From: Methylococcaceae bacterium
Lineage (GTDB): Bacteria; Pseudomonadota; Gammaproteobacteria; Methylococcales; Methylococcaceae
Assembly (NCBI GenBank): GCA_012026715.1
Contig: VEPB01000179.1
Span: 1-27,788, forward strand
Length of the DNA stretch: 27,788 nt
Direction: 5' to 3'
Numbering within the stretch: position 1 is the stretch's first letter; each line of letters begins with the position of its first letter. The position numbers and the translations under genes are program-made. The notes beneath the pieces were generated by a model. That model made no database searches, was not told the DNA's origin, and saw only the letters and a list, made by a program, of their open reading frames with translations. Positions 1 through 7,464 of this stretch are shown here, piece after piece.

Positions 1-1
1 C

Positions 2-175
2 GTCAAAGCAATCGCCGAGCAGAACGAGCGGGTACGGTTCTTATTGCCGGCGTATTTGGCCAATCTGAGCGTTGCCGAATGGCTCCGTGTGTTCCGGGAC
101 GCCAAAATGACGACGGACTTGCTGGGGCGCTTGGTCTGGGGATGGAGTCCCGTTTCGGGTAAATCTCGTCCATAA
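2..175 (+). CDS. C-terminal fragment of an unidentified protein (cut by window edge)
   Basis: A reading frame is open from the first bases of the window to a TAA at 173-175 and gives 57 residues. The tail is hydrophobic and basic, with LLPAYLANLSVAEW and LGRLVWGW segments, and most codons end in G or C, as expected for coding DNA in this genome. No start is visible because the gene begins left of the window. I do not recognise the family from this tail. It converges on the membrane protein gene that ends at 263. It could be a chance open frame, since only 57 codons are seen. Confidence 0.4.
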   Translation, partial: VKAIAEQNERVRFLLPAYLANLSVAEWLRVFRDAKMTTDLLGRLVWGWSPVSGKSRP

Positions 176-262
176 CCGGTCACAAGCATTCCGGCGGTCC
201 AGTCCGACTCTGTTTTCGCCAAGCGTCAACACACCATGGTCCGGTGGCTTGCGGTGTGAACT

Positions 263-1018
263 TCACGGAGTATCCTTCATGGCATTTCGATTTTCTCCAT
301 AAAACTGGAAAGTCACTTCCTTGTAGTCGTCGGCGATATACATCAGAAGAGCCCAGATGAAGACAATAACGCCGGTCATCTCGAGACTTTCCTCGACTGT
401 TGCGATCATGTTGTAGGTCAGGGTCAGTTCACTGTGCAATTCAGCATATCGGCCTCCAATCAGTTCAAATCCTATCGCGCCACCGACGTAGAGAAGTCCT
501 GCGACTATAAACCGGATTCTGGTTGATGCCGGGAGATATAAGAGGAACCTCAGGAAAAATATCCCAAGTGTGACCACAACCGCAATGCCTGGAATGACCC
601 ACGCAAAATAAAAAATACCCAGGTTACCGTTCCCAAGCAGGGCCTTAACGGGAGCAACAAGATTTTCATGTGCTTGAAAAGCTTCATCAAAGGCCATGAG
701 CATGAAGCCCGCCGTCAGGATTGCCCATTTCGACGCATGAGGCGCGCTCTGATTCTGCTTGAGTCTGGTGATAACCGCCAGAAGCAAAGCCGCAATGAGT
801 AACAGAACCACGGAAAAGAAGGTCGGTATATTTTTCTCGTGATCGACATCAAATAGTGGGACAAAGCCCATGGCATAATCATGGCCGAGGCGGAATCTTA
901 TGAATTGGCCAACAATGCTGGCAAGAACCAATAAAAATGTAACTGCACCCAATGCGCGAGCAATTGCTGTCGGGTTTATGGAGAGTTGGCTGTTTGGCAT
1001 TTTATCGGTGGTTGCCAT
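263..1018 (-). CDS. Multipass inner-membrane protein of unknown function, low GC
   Basis: The product has 251 residues and about six hydrophobic segments: near residues 18-42, 65-85, 95-112, 135-160, 168-187 and 212-230. Two acidic/His clusters stand out near membrane segments: FDEAFQAHE around residues 109-117 and EESLE around 208-212. Paired acids and a histidine in such places can indicate a metal-dependent membrane enzyme, but that is inference and I do not recognise the family. The start is an ATG at 1018 with no clear Shine-Dalgarno sequence. Base composition differs sharply from the neighbours: the 60 bases at 781-840 are only about 43% GC, while most of the window is visibly above 60%, so recent transfer is plausible. 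The gene stands alone, with about 690 bases of apparently empty sequence upstream. Confidence 0.75.
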   Translation of the reverse strand: MATTDKMPNSQLSINPTAIARALGAVTFLLVLASIVGQFIRFRLGHDYAMGFVPLFDVDHEKNIPTFFSVVLLLIAALLLAVITRLKQNQSAPHASKWAILTAGFMLMAFDEAFQAHENLVAPVKALLGNGNLGIFYFAWVIPGIAVVVTLGIFFLRFLLYLPASTRIRFIVAGLLYVGGAIGFELIGGRYAELHSELTLTYNMIATVEESLEMTGVIVFIWALLMYIADDYKEVTFQFYGENRNAMKDTP

Positions 1019-1706
1019 GTGTCGACTGGGGGTGGTATTCGGGTTTCCGTATGGATTTTAGCGGACCCAACCTTGTTGGTTACCCGGGAAGACTTCGTTT
1101 CCGACGGCGAATGCACCTGCGATGACTATTGTTCGATAGCCGGAGGAACGGAACAAGGCATAGCCCCTGTCATGTTGTCAGGTTGGGGTGCGACACTCCC
1201 CTCGATAGGGTTTGTCTTTGTCATCGCTTTCCTTGCGAGATGGCGAGTCGGTTTTTCGGCATGTCGCCTTTGAAGGTTGGACGGCAGCCGTATTACCTCG
1301 ACCGTTTGGATGAAACAGCAATCCTCTCCTAATCGGTCCGTCTGGGCATACGTCCTCCTACGCAACGCGTAGCCATACCGGTCATTTGATGATTGACGAC
1401 CCGTGATACGGGTTGGTATTCGCGCCATCGGCGAGCGATCCAAAGTTGCGGGTGAACGCCTGGCATGAGAATGGCGGGAGACCCATCGCGCTCGGGGCCC
1501 CTCACTTCATACGGCGAAGCCGGCCCGAAGTCTATGCGGCGTGACAACTCAGCGTCAATCGTGGGACGTCGAGGTGCTGCTCGGCATTCTGCAGCGGACG
1601 GTGGAGTTGCCGACAAGGTTGACGCTGCCAACATCGAAGTTCAGCGCGATCGCTGCAAACCGGAGGTGGATGCCGGTGGAACAGGAGCCAGGGGGCATGA
1701 GGAATT
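1019..1706. other. Gene-poor interval of about 690 bases
   Basis: Short open frames occur on both strands, but none has a convincing start, ribosome site or recognisable protein. The longest candidates overlap each other in several frames, as happens by chance in GC-rich DNA. One plus-strand GTG frame at 1541-1774 begins VTTQRQSWDVEVLLG and runs into the 3' end of the gene at 1707; I could not support it. The interval holds one perfect inverted repeat (1399-1413). It may be a decayed accessory region between the low-GC membrane protein gene and the NifX-like pair. Confidence 0.5.
1399..1413. repeat. Perfect inverted repeat in non-coding DNA
   Basis: The arms ACCCGT and ACGGGT are exact reverse complements separated by GAT. 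No T-tract follows on either strand, so it is not an obvious terminator. It could be a protein-binding site or chance. Confidence 0.3.
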
Positions 1707-2078
1707 TCATTCTGGGACGCTGGCTTCGGCATTGGACTCGTCCAGCAGGCCGTGGCTGCGGAGCATCGCCTTGAAACCTTTCATCACCGGCCGCGAGATG
1801 GCGGTTTCGGCCAGCAGCCGTTGCTCGTAGACTTGCAACTTCATGTCCTCGTGCAGATTGCCGCGGGCTTTGGCGATCAGCCCATGCACCGCGCCATCCA
1901 GCATCCGGCCGGGGCGAGCTTTCACCGCGTCGTAGAGAGCTTCCATCACCGGCTTCTCGGTCTCCCGCATCTTGCACTTGCCGTCTAGGATCTTGAGCAT
2001 CACCGCTGTGGCGCAGTCCACGTGAATGGGTTCCAGGGGATGGGCGGCCACCCAGTCACCGACCCGGTCGACACTCAT
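1707..2078 (-). CDS. Hypothetical protein translationally coupled to NifX-like protein
   Basis: The product has 123 residues, starting MSVDRVGDWVAAHPLEPIH. The reading frame extends further upstream, but this internal ATG is the likely start: it overlaps the stop of the upstream gene as ATGA (2075-2078) and has GAGGA seven bases before it. The sequence looks soluble and mostly helical, with a CKMRE segment near residue 35 and many charged residues; there is no signal peptide or membrane segment. I do not recognise a family. The overlap suggests coordinated, perhaps stoichiometric production with the NifX/NifB-C-like protein, so a shared complex is a reasonable inference. A role linked to nitrogenase cofactor or another metal cofactor would follow from the partner only. 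Confidence 0.65.
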   Translation of the reverse strand: MSVDRVGDWVAAHPLEPIHVDCATAVMLKILDGKCKMRETEKPVMEALYDAVKARPGRMLDGAVHGLIAKARGNLHEDMKLQVYEQRLLAETAISRPVMKGFKAMLRSHGLLDESNAEASVPE

Positions 2079-2401
2079 GCCGGTTCCTCGCCGGCCGCGT
2101 CGCGGCGGGCGTAGTCCAGCAACGATTCCTCGATGGCCTCGCCGCCATAGCCGGAAACGGCGCGTAGGCCTTTGGCCGAGGGTTTTGCGGTGGGGCCGTC
2201 GCCGGTCTTGGCGACGAATACTGCGTGGCAGTCCGTTATGGTTTCCAGGATGCCTTCCATGGCGGATAGGCTGGAATGCTGGCCCAGACAGGTGTGGTCG
2301 ACCTCGCGGGTTTCCAGCAACCGGCAGTCCCCCTGCGTCATCCGGTAGATGCCGAAGGTCTCGGTGTGTCCGAAGTGTTCGCTGATGGCCATTTCGATCA
2401 T
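2075..2401 (-). CDS. NifX/NifB C-terminal-like (dinitrogenase iron-molybdenum cofactor) domain protein
   Basis: The product has 108 residues and resembles the NifX/NifY/NifB C-terminal domain family, which binds iron-molybdenum cofactor precursors or related metal clusters. Family marks visible are SEHFGHTETFGIYRM near the N terminus, the central ITDCHAVFVAKTGDGPTAKP block, and the final IEESLLDYAR helix. The start is an ATG at 2401 with GGAG seven bases upstream. This makes the first beta strand shorter than usual for the family. The frame stays open further upstream to a TAG near 2564-2566 and encodes plausible residues, without an ATG, so a non-standard start or an N-terminal deletion is possible. 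No other nif gene is in the window. The function could be in nitrogen fixation or, as for other stand-alone members, in unknown metal-cofactor handling. Confidence 0.75.
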   Translation of the reverse strand: MIEMAISEHFGHTETFGIYRMTQGDCRLLETREVDHTCLGQHSSLSAMEGILETITDCHAVFVAKTGDGPTAKPSAKGLRAVSGYGGEAIEESLLDYARRDAAGEEPA

Positions 2402-2651
2402 GGGAAGACTCCGGGGTTGGTCTCTGGGCCATGCAGCAAACTTTGTTCCAGCGTGCCGGAGAATTTCGGCGGGTCGGTAATTGTCTTCCCGAATCAGGCA
2501 GATGCCACGCGTCGAAGGTTCCGGTGGAGGAAGTCCCGCCGTGGCGTCTTTCTCGCATCGAGGCTATGTCGCGGCCCGAATGTCGGGTTTCGCACCGGGT
2601 TCTGAGAGGCGCACCCGGCAGCCGCCGGCGATCGCACCCACACCGGGTCTT

Positions 2652-3116
2652 TCAGCGGAGGGGATGCAGCCCGGTGACCGGCGTATGCCAAGCGTTCAGC
2701 ACGGTGACGGGCCGATCGCAGCTGAGGGTCACGAAGGTGGGCTCACCGGTGTAGCGGCAGGAGGATGGATTAGCCGGAAGGACCAATGCCTGGAAATGCC
2801 ACGACAGCCCGATTGCCGTCAGCAGGAGTAGCCCGTTGGCGATTAATCGGGCGCGCAATGGAACCGCGAGCAGCCCCAGGACGAAGGCGCCGAGCGCCGG
2901 GATCAAGGTTTGACGGAGTGGGTTGTTGCCAGTGCCGCAGGTGCAGGCGAAGGCCATGAACGGAGGGGCGAGCACCACTAGGAAGCCGAGTACCCCCTGG
3001 AGCAACCACCAGTGGAATCCGCTTGGGACGGCTACCGGCTGGTCCCTGCGCCTTGCGAACCAGATCACGATGGCGAGGGGAAGGGACAGTCCCAGCAGTT
3101 GGATTGCGACCGCCAT
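2652..3116 (-). CDS. Small multipass membrane protein next to caspase-like protein
   Basis: The product has 154 residues with about four hydrophobic segments: near 3-21, 36-58, 70-88 and 91-110. A polar C-terminal tail of about 40 residues contains two cysteines (PSSCRY and TLSCDRP), and a CTCGTGNN motif follows the second segment. These cysteines could form disulfides if that side faces the periplasm. The ATG at 3116 has no obvious ribosome site, but it lies 17 bases after the stop of the caspase-like gene on the same strand, so the two are probably co-transcribed. I do not recognise the family. Confidence 0.6.
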   Translation of the reverse strand: MAVAIQLLGLSLPLAIVIWFARRRDQPVAVPSGFHWWLLQGVLGFLVVLAPPFMAFACTCGTGNNPLRQTLIPALGAFVLGLLAVPLRARLIANGLLLLTAIGLSWHFQALVLPANPSSCRYTGEPTFVTLSCDRPVTVLNAWHTPVTGLHPLR

Positions 3117-3133
3117 CGGGGTTCAGCGAATCG

Positions 3134-3694
3134 CTATTGCACCCAACTGCCCGGGCTCGCCCACCATGAACCGCCGAGGTTGGAGCATTTGGTGCTGTCG
3201 CAGCGGATGACATCCCCTTCCATTCCGGGGACGAAGGGGCGCTGGTTATCGGTACCGGCTTGAACCGGGATGCCGAAGCAGTCGGCCACGGCCTTGAGCA
3301 AAGCTTCACCCTGCGGGCCATTTCCGGTCTTGCAGCCCCCGAGCGTCGCGATCGCTTCCTTGGTGAACTTAGGCGAGAGCTTTCGGAGCAACTGCTCCGA
3401 GGTTCCCTTGAGTTTCCCGGTCACGGGATCGACTTGCAGACTCTTGTTTCCCGAGTAATCCCAAGCGGTGCCCCCGCCGACCCCTTGATAACCGGGGGCT
3501 CCGTGGCCACTGATGAAGAGATTCTGGATGGAACTCGAACCGATGCGGGCGAGCACCTTCGTGACCATGTCGTCCACGCTCGTTACGGTGACTTCGTTGA
3601 CGGTGAATACCCCCTCGATCCAGCTGACGGGATCGTCGAGGACACCTTGGCCGCCGTCGAGGACATAGATGTAAAGCCGACTGAGTAGAGCCAT
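3134..3694 (-). CDS. Caspase-like (clan CD, DUF4347-type) domain protein
   Basis: The frame is open upstream to 3883, but the ATG at 3694 is preferred because AGGAGG lies nine bases before it; this gives 186 residues. Two motifs define a caspase-like fold: NLFISGHGAPG with histidine 64, and ATLGGCKTGNG with cysteine 121 after a hydrophobic strand, followed by a helix (QGEALLKAVADCFG) and a strand (IPVQAGT). This matches the His/Cys dyad layout of DUF4347 and related C80/CHAT-like domains. In DUF4347 the domain usually sits at the start of very large adhesins; here it stands alone. No signal peptide is visible. Two further cysteines lie near the C terminus (residues 165 and 170). Peptidase activity is inferred from the dyad only. 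Confidence 0.7.
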   Translation of the reverse strand: MALLSRLYIYVLDGGQGVLDDPVSWIEGVFTVNEVTVTSVDDMVTKVLARIGSSSIQNLFISGHGAPGYQGVGGGTAWDYSGNKSLQVDPVTGKLKGTSEQLLRKLSPKFTKEAIATLGGCKTGNGPQGEALLKAVADCFGIPVQAGTDNQRPFVPGMEGDVIRCDSTKCSNLGGSWWASPGSWVQ

Positions 3695-3836
3695 GTCGAT
3701 ACTCCTCCTGAGGGACATCCCGGTTCCGCGGACCGGCCGTCTGCTCCGAATGCTGCGGCGAAGGGGAGGCCGTGTCAAGCTTGCCAAGGTAACGTGGATT
3801 CGGTCTACTGGACGGCCTGACTCAACGCCAGTCCCG

Positions 3837-5195
3837 ATGACGAAGCTGCCTCCCGGTCCGCCGGACCTGCCCCTGCTCGGCAACTATCTCGATTTCCGCG
3901 GCGATCCCCTGGCCGCCATGCAGATCTGGCAGCGACGCTACGGCGACCTGCTGAGGTTCCGGCTGGGATTGCGCCGGTTCCACCTGGTGAGCCATCCGCA
4001 GCTGGCGGAAGCGGTGCTGCTCGGCGGGCAGGACCGTTATCTCAAGACCTACGAGCCCGACCGGCCCGACGGCATCGCCCTGGTGCTGGGACAGGGCCTG
4101 GTCACCAGCCGGGGCCAATTGTGGCAGCGTCAAAGGCGGCTGATCCAGCCGTTCTTCGCGCGCAGCCGCATGGCCGATTATCAGGGCGAGATCCTCGCTG
4201 CCGGCATGGCGCTGTGCCGATGTTGGCAGGGGCTGCCACCGGGCGGAGCGGTGGATGTGAGCGCCGCGATGATGCGCACCACCCTGGAAGTCATCACGCG
4301 CACCATGTTCCACACCAGCGTGCTGGACCGCTTCGACCAATTCGCCGCATCCCTGCAGACGGTGCTGCGCTACGCCGCCGCCGCCCACCGCGGCCCGCTG
4401 CGTCCGCCGCGCTGGCTGCCGACGCCGCGCCGGCGGGCCTTCCTGCGCGCCATGGGCTTCCTGGACGATTTCGTCTACGGTCTGATCCGGGAGCGGCGTG
4501 CCGCCGGGTCGCCGACCAGCGACTTGCTGGACCAGTTGCTGGCGGCCCGCGACGATGAAGGCCGGCTCATGGACGAGCGCCAGATTCGCGACGAAATCCT
4601 GACCGTCTTCTCTGCCGGTCACGAGACCACCGCGGTCACCCTCAGCTGGGTTTGGCAGCTGCTGGCGAGGCACCCGGAAGCACAGGAGCGGCTCCATCGC
4701 GAGGTGGCCGAGATACTGGACGAGGGTGCTCCGTCGGTGGCCGATCTGTCCAAGCTGACCTGGGCCCGCGCGGTGCTGGAGGAGACCTTGAGGCTTTATC
4801 CGCCGGCAGTGGTGCTACAGCGCAAGACCGCGGCGGCGGAGCGGCTGGCGGGCTTCGATCTGCCCGCCGGGGCCAGGGTGCTGATCAACCTGTTCAACAT
4901 CCAGCGCCATCCCGAACTCTGGCCGGAGCCTGAGGATTTCCGGCCGGAGCGTTTCCTCCCCGGCGCCGAACCGCCGCGCCACCGGCTCGCCTTCATGCCT
5001 TTCGGCGCGGGTCCCCGAGTCTGTGTGGGCAGCAGCTTCGCGATGACGGAGGCCCTGCTGCTGATGGCCGTGATCTCCCGACGGTTCCGCTTCGCGCCGC
5101 TGCCGGGAATCGGGGCGGAGCCGGAAATCGAAGTGACCCTGCGGCCCAAGGGCGGGCTAAGGCTGGCGGTGTCGGCCCGTTCATCGGTGCCGTAG
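3837..5195 (+). CDS. Cytochrome P450, stand-alone
   Basis: The product has 452 residues from the ATG at 3837, starting MTKLPPGPPDLPLLGNYL, the usual proline-rich P450 opening. The frame extends to 3693, but the extra 48 residues are arginine-rich and unlike P450 N termini, and that ATG overlaps the start of the divergent gene. Conserved parts are the I-helix AGHETT (260-265), the ExxR pair (E316, R319), the PERF motif (370-373) and the haem loop FGAGPRVCVG with cysteine 396. The sequence resembles the bacterial CYP110/CYP4-like side of the family, whose members often oxidise fatty acids or terpenoids; the substrate here is unknown. No redox partner gene is adjacent. It is not a CYP51, since the sterol-specific motifs of the other P450 in this window are absent. 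Confidence 0.93.
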   Translation: MTKLPPGPPDLPLLGNYLDFRGDPLAAMQIWQRRYGDLLRFRLGLRRFHLVSHPQLAEAVLLGGQDRYLKTYEPDRPDGIALVLGQGLVTSRGQLWQRQRRLIQPFFARSRMADYQGEILAAGMALCRCWQGLPPGGAVDVSAAMMRTTLEVITRTMFHTSVLDRFDQFAASLQTVLRYAAAAHRGPLRPPRWLPTPRRRAFLRAMGFLDDFVYGLIRERRAAGSPTSDLLDQLLAARDDEGRLMDERQIRDEILTVFSAGHETTAVTLSWVWQLLARHPEAQERLHREVAEILDEGAPSVADLSKLTWARAVLEETLRLYPPAVVLQRKTAAAERLAGFDLPAGARVLINLFNIQRHPELWPEPEDFRPERFLPGAEPPRHRLAFMPFGAGPRVCVGSSFAMTEALLLMAVISRRFRFAPLPGIGAEPEIEVTLRPKGGLRLAVSARSSVP

Positions 5196-5213
5196 GACGG
5201 GCTTCAGCCCGCC
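5196..5213. repeat. GC-rich palindrome between convergent genes (REP-like or bidirectional terminator)
   Basis: The arms CGGGC and GCCCG enclose TTCA (5198-5211), just after the TAG of the P450 gene and before the convergent cytochrome-binding protein gene that ends at 5232. There is no T-tract. Similar short palindromes with a CTTCAG centre are scattered between genes in several proteobacteria. It could act as a bidirectional transcription stop. Confidence 0.5.
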
Positions 5214-5231
5214 ATCGCGGCAAGACCCATC

Positions 5232-6806
5232 TCAGGGCTCAGGCACGGAACCGCCAAGCGTCCTGAACCGCCGGCGGTCCCGGTCGATGGCCAGCAGGGG
5301 CGTACCGGCTCGGCCGATGTGGCGGGATGGGCTGAAATCCAGGGGTGGCAGCGGTACGGCGTCGAACTGGCGCAGGCCTTCCAGCGCCGTGACCAGCCTG
5401 GCGCGGCTCGGCTCCGATCCGGCCCGCTTGATCCCTTCCGTCAGCACCCGGATGGCGCCCAGAACCAGCATTTCCGCGCACAGGCTGCGGTCGCCGATGC
5501 CGGCTTTGCGCTGCCAGTCACGTAACACGGTCGAGCTGGCACTGGCCGGATCGGGTGGCGCGCAGGGGGGGGCGACGACCAGCCGCGCAGCGGCTTCGGA
5601 CGGCAGATCGAACAGTGTGCTGCCGACCGCTCCGCCGGCGGGCAGGAACAGGTAGAGGGGCCGGCCGGGGTCTTTTCCAGCGGCGATCCGTGCCGCCAGT
5701 TCCGACTCGGTGCCGATGAAGATCACGGTATCGGCCGGCGCGTCCGATGGCGCCGCTTCCCACCCGAGTCGCTGCGGGGCGGGCCAGCCCTTGGCCGTCG
5801 CTGCGGCGTCGAGAATGTCCAGCAGCGTTCCGTGGCCGGTGCCCGGAGGAACGACCACCGCCAGTTGCGGGCGGGCGGGAGCCGCTGCCGCGGTGCGCTC
5901 GGCAGGTCCGGCCAGCAAGTCGCGAAGGTCGGGCAGCCGTTCCGTCAGCCCCCGCAGCCGTTCCGGCAACCCATCGGCGAGATAAAAAGCGCTGCGGGCA
6001 TCGGGACGGGGAAAGTCGGCCACGCCGCCGATCAGCGGCACGCCGGCCCGGTCCAGCAGTTCCGCCACCGCCGCCTCGTGGGTCGGGACCAGGGCGCCGA
6101 TCGTCGCCAGCACCGGGGTGGCGGTGATCAGCTTGCGGACATTGGCCAGGGTCTGCTGCCGATCCGCCGTCGCATCCGCCACGATGAGCTCGATGCGCCG
6201 GTTGTAGATGCCGCCGCGGCCGTTCAACTCGTCGACATAGGCAGTCAGCAGCGCCATCAGGTCGCGCCCGGCGGTTTCCTGCGGCCCCCGCAGCGGCGCG
6301 ATGATCCCCAGCCGCAGCCGGTCGGTTTCCACCCCCGGCGGCGGGTCGGCCTCGATGCGCTTGAGATAGGCGGTCAGCGCGGCCAGGTCGGCGCGCTTCA
6401 ACAGGTAGCGAGGCATCACCGGGTCGAGCGGATTGCCCGCCGGATCGACGCCTTGGGTCACCGCCGCGGCCAGACTGCGCTCGCTGAAGGCCGGGTGCTT
6501 GCGCCCGGCACCGTGGTTGTGGCCGTAAGGCTTGGTGAGGTTGGACCAGGTGATGTCGCCGGGCACGATGCCGCCTTCGCTGCGGCCGCGGCCGTCTTCG
6601 CCATGGCAGCCGGCGCAGGGCACCGCGTCTGCGTCCACCGGCTCCGAGCCGCCGGCGAGGTAGGCCTGGATCGGCCGGCCGGAGGTCCCGACTCCGCCGA
6701 AATAGAGCGTCTTGCCTTGGGTTTCCAGGGCCGTCAACGCTGCCGCCCGCGCCGCCGAAGCCGCCAGGAGCAGCGCCGTCAGCAGTCGGCGCGCGCCGTC
6801 AGTCAT
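5232..6806 (-). CDS. Cytochrome c fused to periplasmic ligand-binding (type I PBP) domain
   Basis: The product has 524 residues from the ATG at 6806. That start overlaps the stop of the SCO gene by eight bases, which implies translational coupling, and it is followed by a clear signal peptide (RRLLTALLLAASAARA). A single mono-haem domain spans about 25-155, with CAGCH (C64, C67, H68) and a likely axial Met in PVMPRY (M131). From about residue 163 the protein becomes a branched-chain amino-acid-type binding protein (LRLGIIAPLRGPQETAGRD, NGRGGIYNRRIELIVAD, repeated Rossmann-like strands) to near residue 510. No ABC permease or ATPase is nearby, so a sensor or electron-transfer role coupled to ligand binding is more likely than import. 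A histidine-rich patch (GHNHGAGRKH) follows the haem site and might bind metal. Confidence 0.85.
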   Translation of the reverse strand: MTDGARRLLTALLLAASAARAAALTALETQGKTLYFGGVGTSGRPIQAYLAGGSEPVDADAVPCAGCHGEDGRGRSEGGIVPGDITWSNLTKPYGHNHGAGRKHPAFSERSLAAAVTQGVDPAGNPLDPVMPRYLLKRADLAALTAYLKRIEADPPPGVETDRLRLGIIAPLRGPQETAGRDLMALLTAYVDELNGRGGIYNRRIELIVADATADRQQTLANVRKLITATPVLATIGALVPTHEAAVAELLDRAGVPLIGGVADFPRPDARSAFYLADGLPERLRGLTERLPDLRDLLAGPAERTAAAAPARPQLAVVVPPGTGHGTLLDILDAAATAKGWPAPQRLGWEAAPSDAPADTVIFIGTESELAARIAAGKDPGRPLYLFLPAGGAVGSTLFDLPSEAAARLVVAPPCAPPDPASASSTVLRDWQRKAGIGDRSLCAEMLVLGAIRVLTEGIKRAGSEPSRARLVTALEGLRQFDAVPLPPLDFSPSRHIGRAGTPLLAIDRDRRRFRTLGGSVPEP

Positions 6807-7464
6807 GGCGACGATCGCTGCGGTAGCGTTCCAGTTCCTGGCGGATGCGGTCCGGCGCCGGCAGGCTGTTAAAGCGGGTCCATTGACCACGCTTGCCATC
6901 TCCCACCAGCACCTGGGGCGGATGGTCGCGAAACTCCGCGGTATAGGCCCCGAGGCCCTTGAGCACCTGTTCCATGCCGGCACGGCTGCCGGTCAGCCAC
7001 AGCCAGCCTGGCGCCGCATGGTGCCGGGCGGCGTAGTCCTTCAAGCGGGCCGGGGTGTCCGTTTCCGGATCCAGGCTCAGGGAGATCAGGCGGACCCCCG
7101 CGTCCGATTTTGCCTTGAGCAGTGTCTGCACCTTCTTGAAGGTGACGGAGGTCAGCGGGCACAGGGTGGTACAGCCGGTGTAGACAAAGTTGATGGCCAC
7201 GATGTGATCGCCCACCGCGTCGCTGGCGAACTTGACCGGGTGGCCGTCCTGGTCCAGCAAGGTCGCGTCCACCAGGCGGACGTCGGGGCCTGAGGCGGCG
7301 TCCCGGGCGGCGACGCCGGGGAGCGGCGCCAGCAGTGTCGCCAGCAGGGCGACAAGCCCTGCCGGTCGCTGCCGTAAGCCGCGATTCGGGCCTACACTTG
7401 GGCCGCTGTGGGCGGGGTGGCCGAACCCTGGGTTTCTGTCTACTTTCAATCGATCAACGGTCAT
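6799..7464 (-). CDS. SCO1/SenC family copper chaperone
   Basis: The product has 221 residues from the ATG at 7464. A signal or anchor sequence (GLVALLATLLAPLPGVAA) lies at about 36-53. The thioredoxin-fold SCO domain carries the copper-binding CxxxC (TGCTTLCP, C98 and C102) and the distant histidine ligand (H181, in FRDHPPQVLV). SCO proteins deliver copper to, or reduce disulfides in, extracytoplasmic copper proteins such as cytochrome oxidase. Here the neighbours make the giant multicopper oxidase the likely client. The ATG has no good ribosome site. It overlaps, in a shared CATG, the possible start of the divergent prolyl isomerase, so one of the two starts may be wrong. Confidence 0.9.
   Translation of the reverse strand: MTVDRLKVDRNPGFGHPAHSGPSVGPNRGLRQRPAGLVALLATLLAPLPGVAARDAASGPDVRLVDATLLDQDGHPVKFASDAVGDHIVAINFVYTGCTTLCPLTSVTFKKVQTLLKAKSDAGVRLISLSLDPETDTPARLKDYAARHHAAPGWLWLTGSRAGMEQVLKGLGAYTAEFRDHPPQVLVGDGKRGQWTRFNSLPAPDRIRQELERYRSDRRHD

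Noticed and set aside
1541..1774. A GTG-started plus-strand frame of 77 codons
   Set aside because: It overlaps the 3' end of the better-supported minus-strand gene at 1707-2078, and no family was recognised. Some of its residues look protein-like, so it could be a remnant, but the evidence is too thin.
3693..3836. A 48-residue N-terminal extension of the stand-alone P450
   Set aside because: The extension is arginine-rich and not P450-like, and its ATG coincides with the start of the divergent caspase-like gene. The ATG at 3837 gives a standard P450 N terminus.
5832..6872. Long plus-strand frames opposite the cytochrome-binding protein gene
   Set aside because: They are antisense shadows of a recognised gene and contain low-complexity Arg/Gln/Gly-rich sequence.
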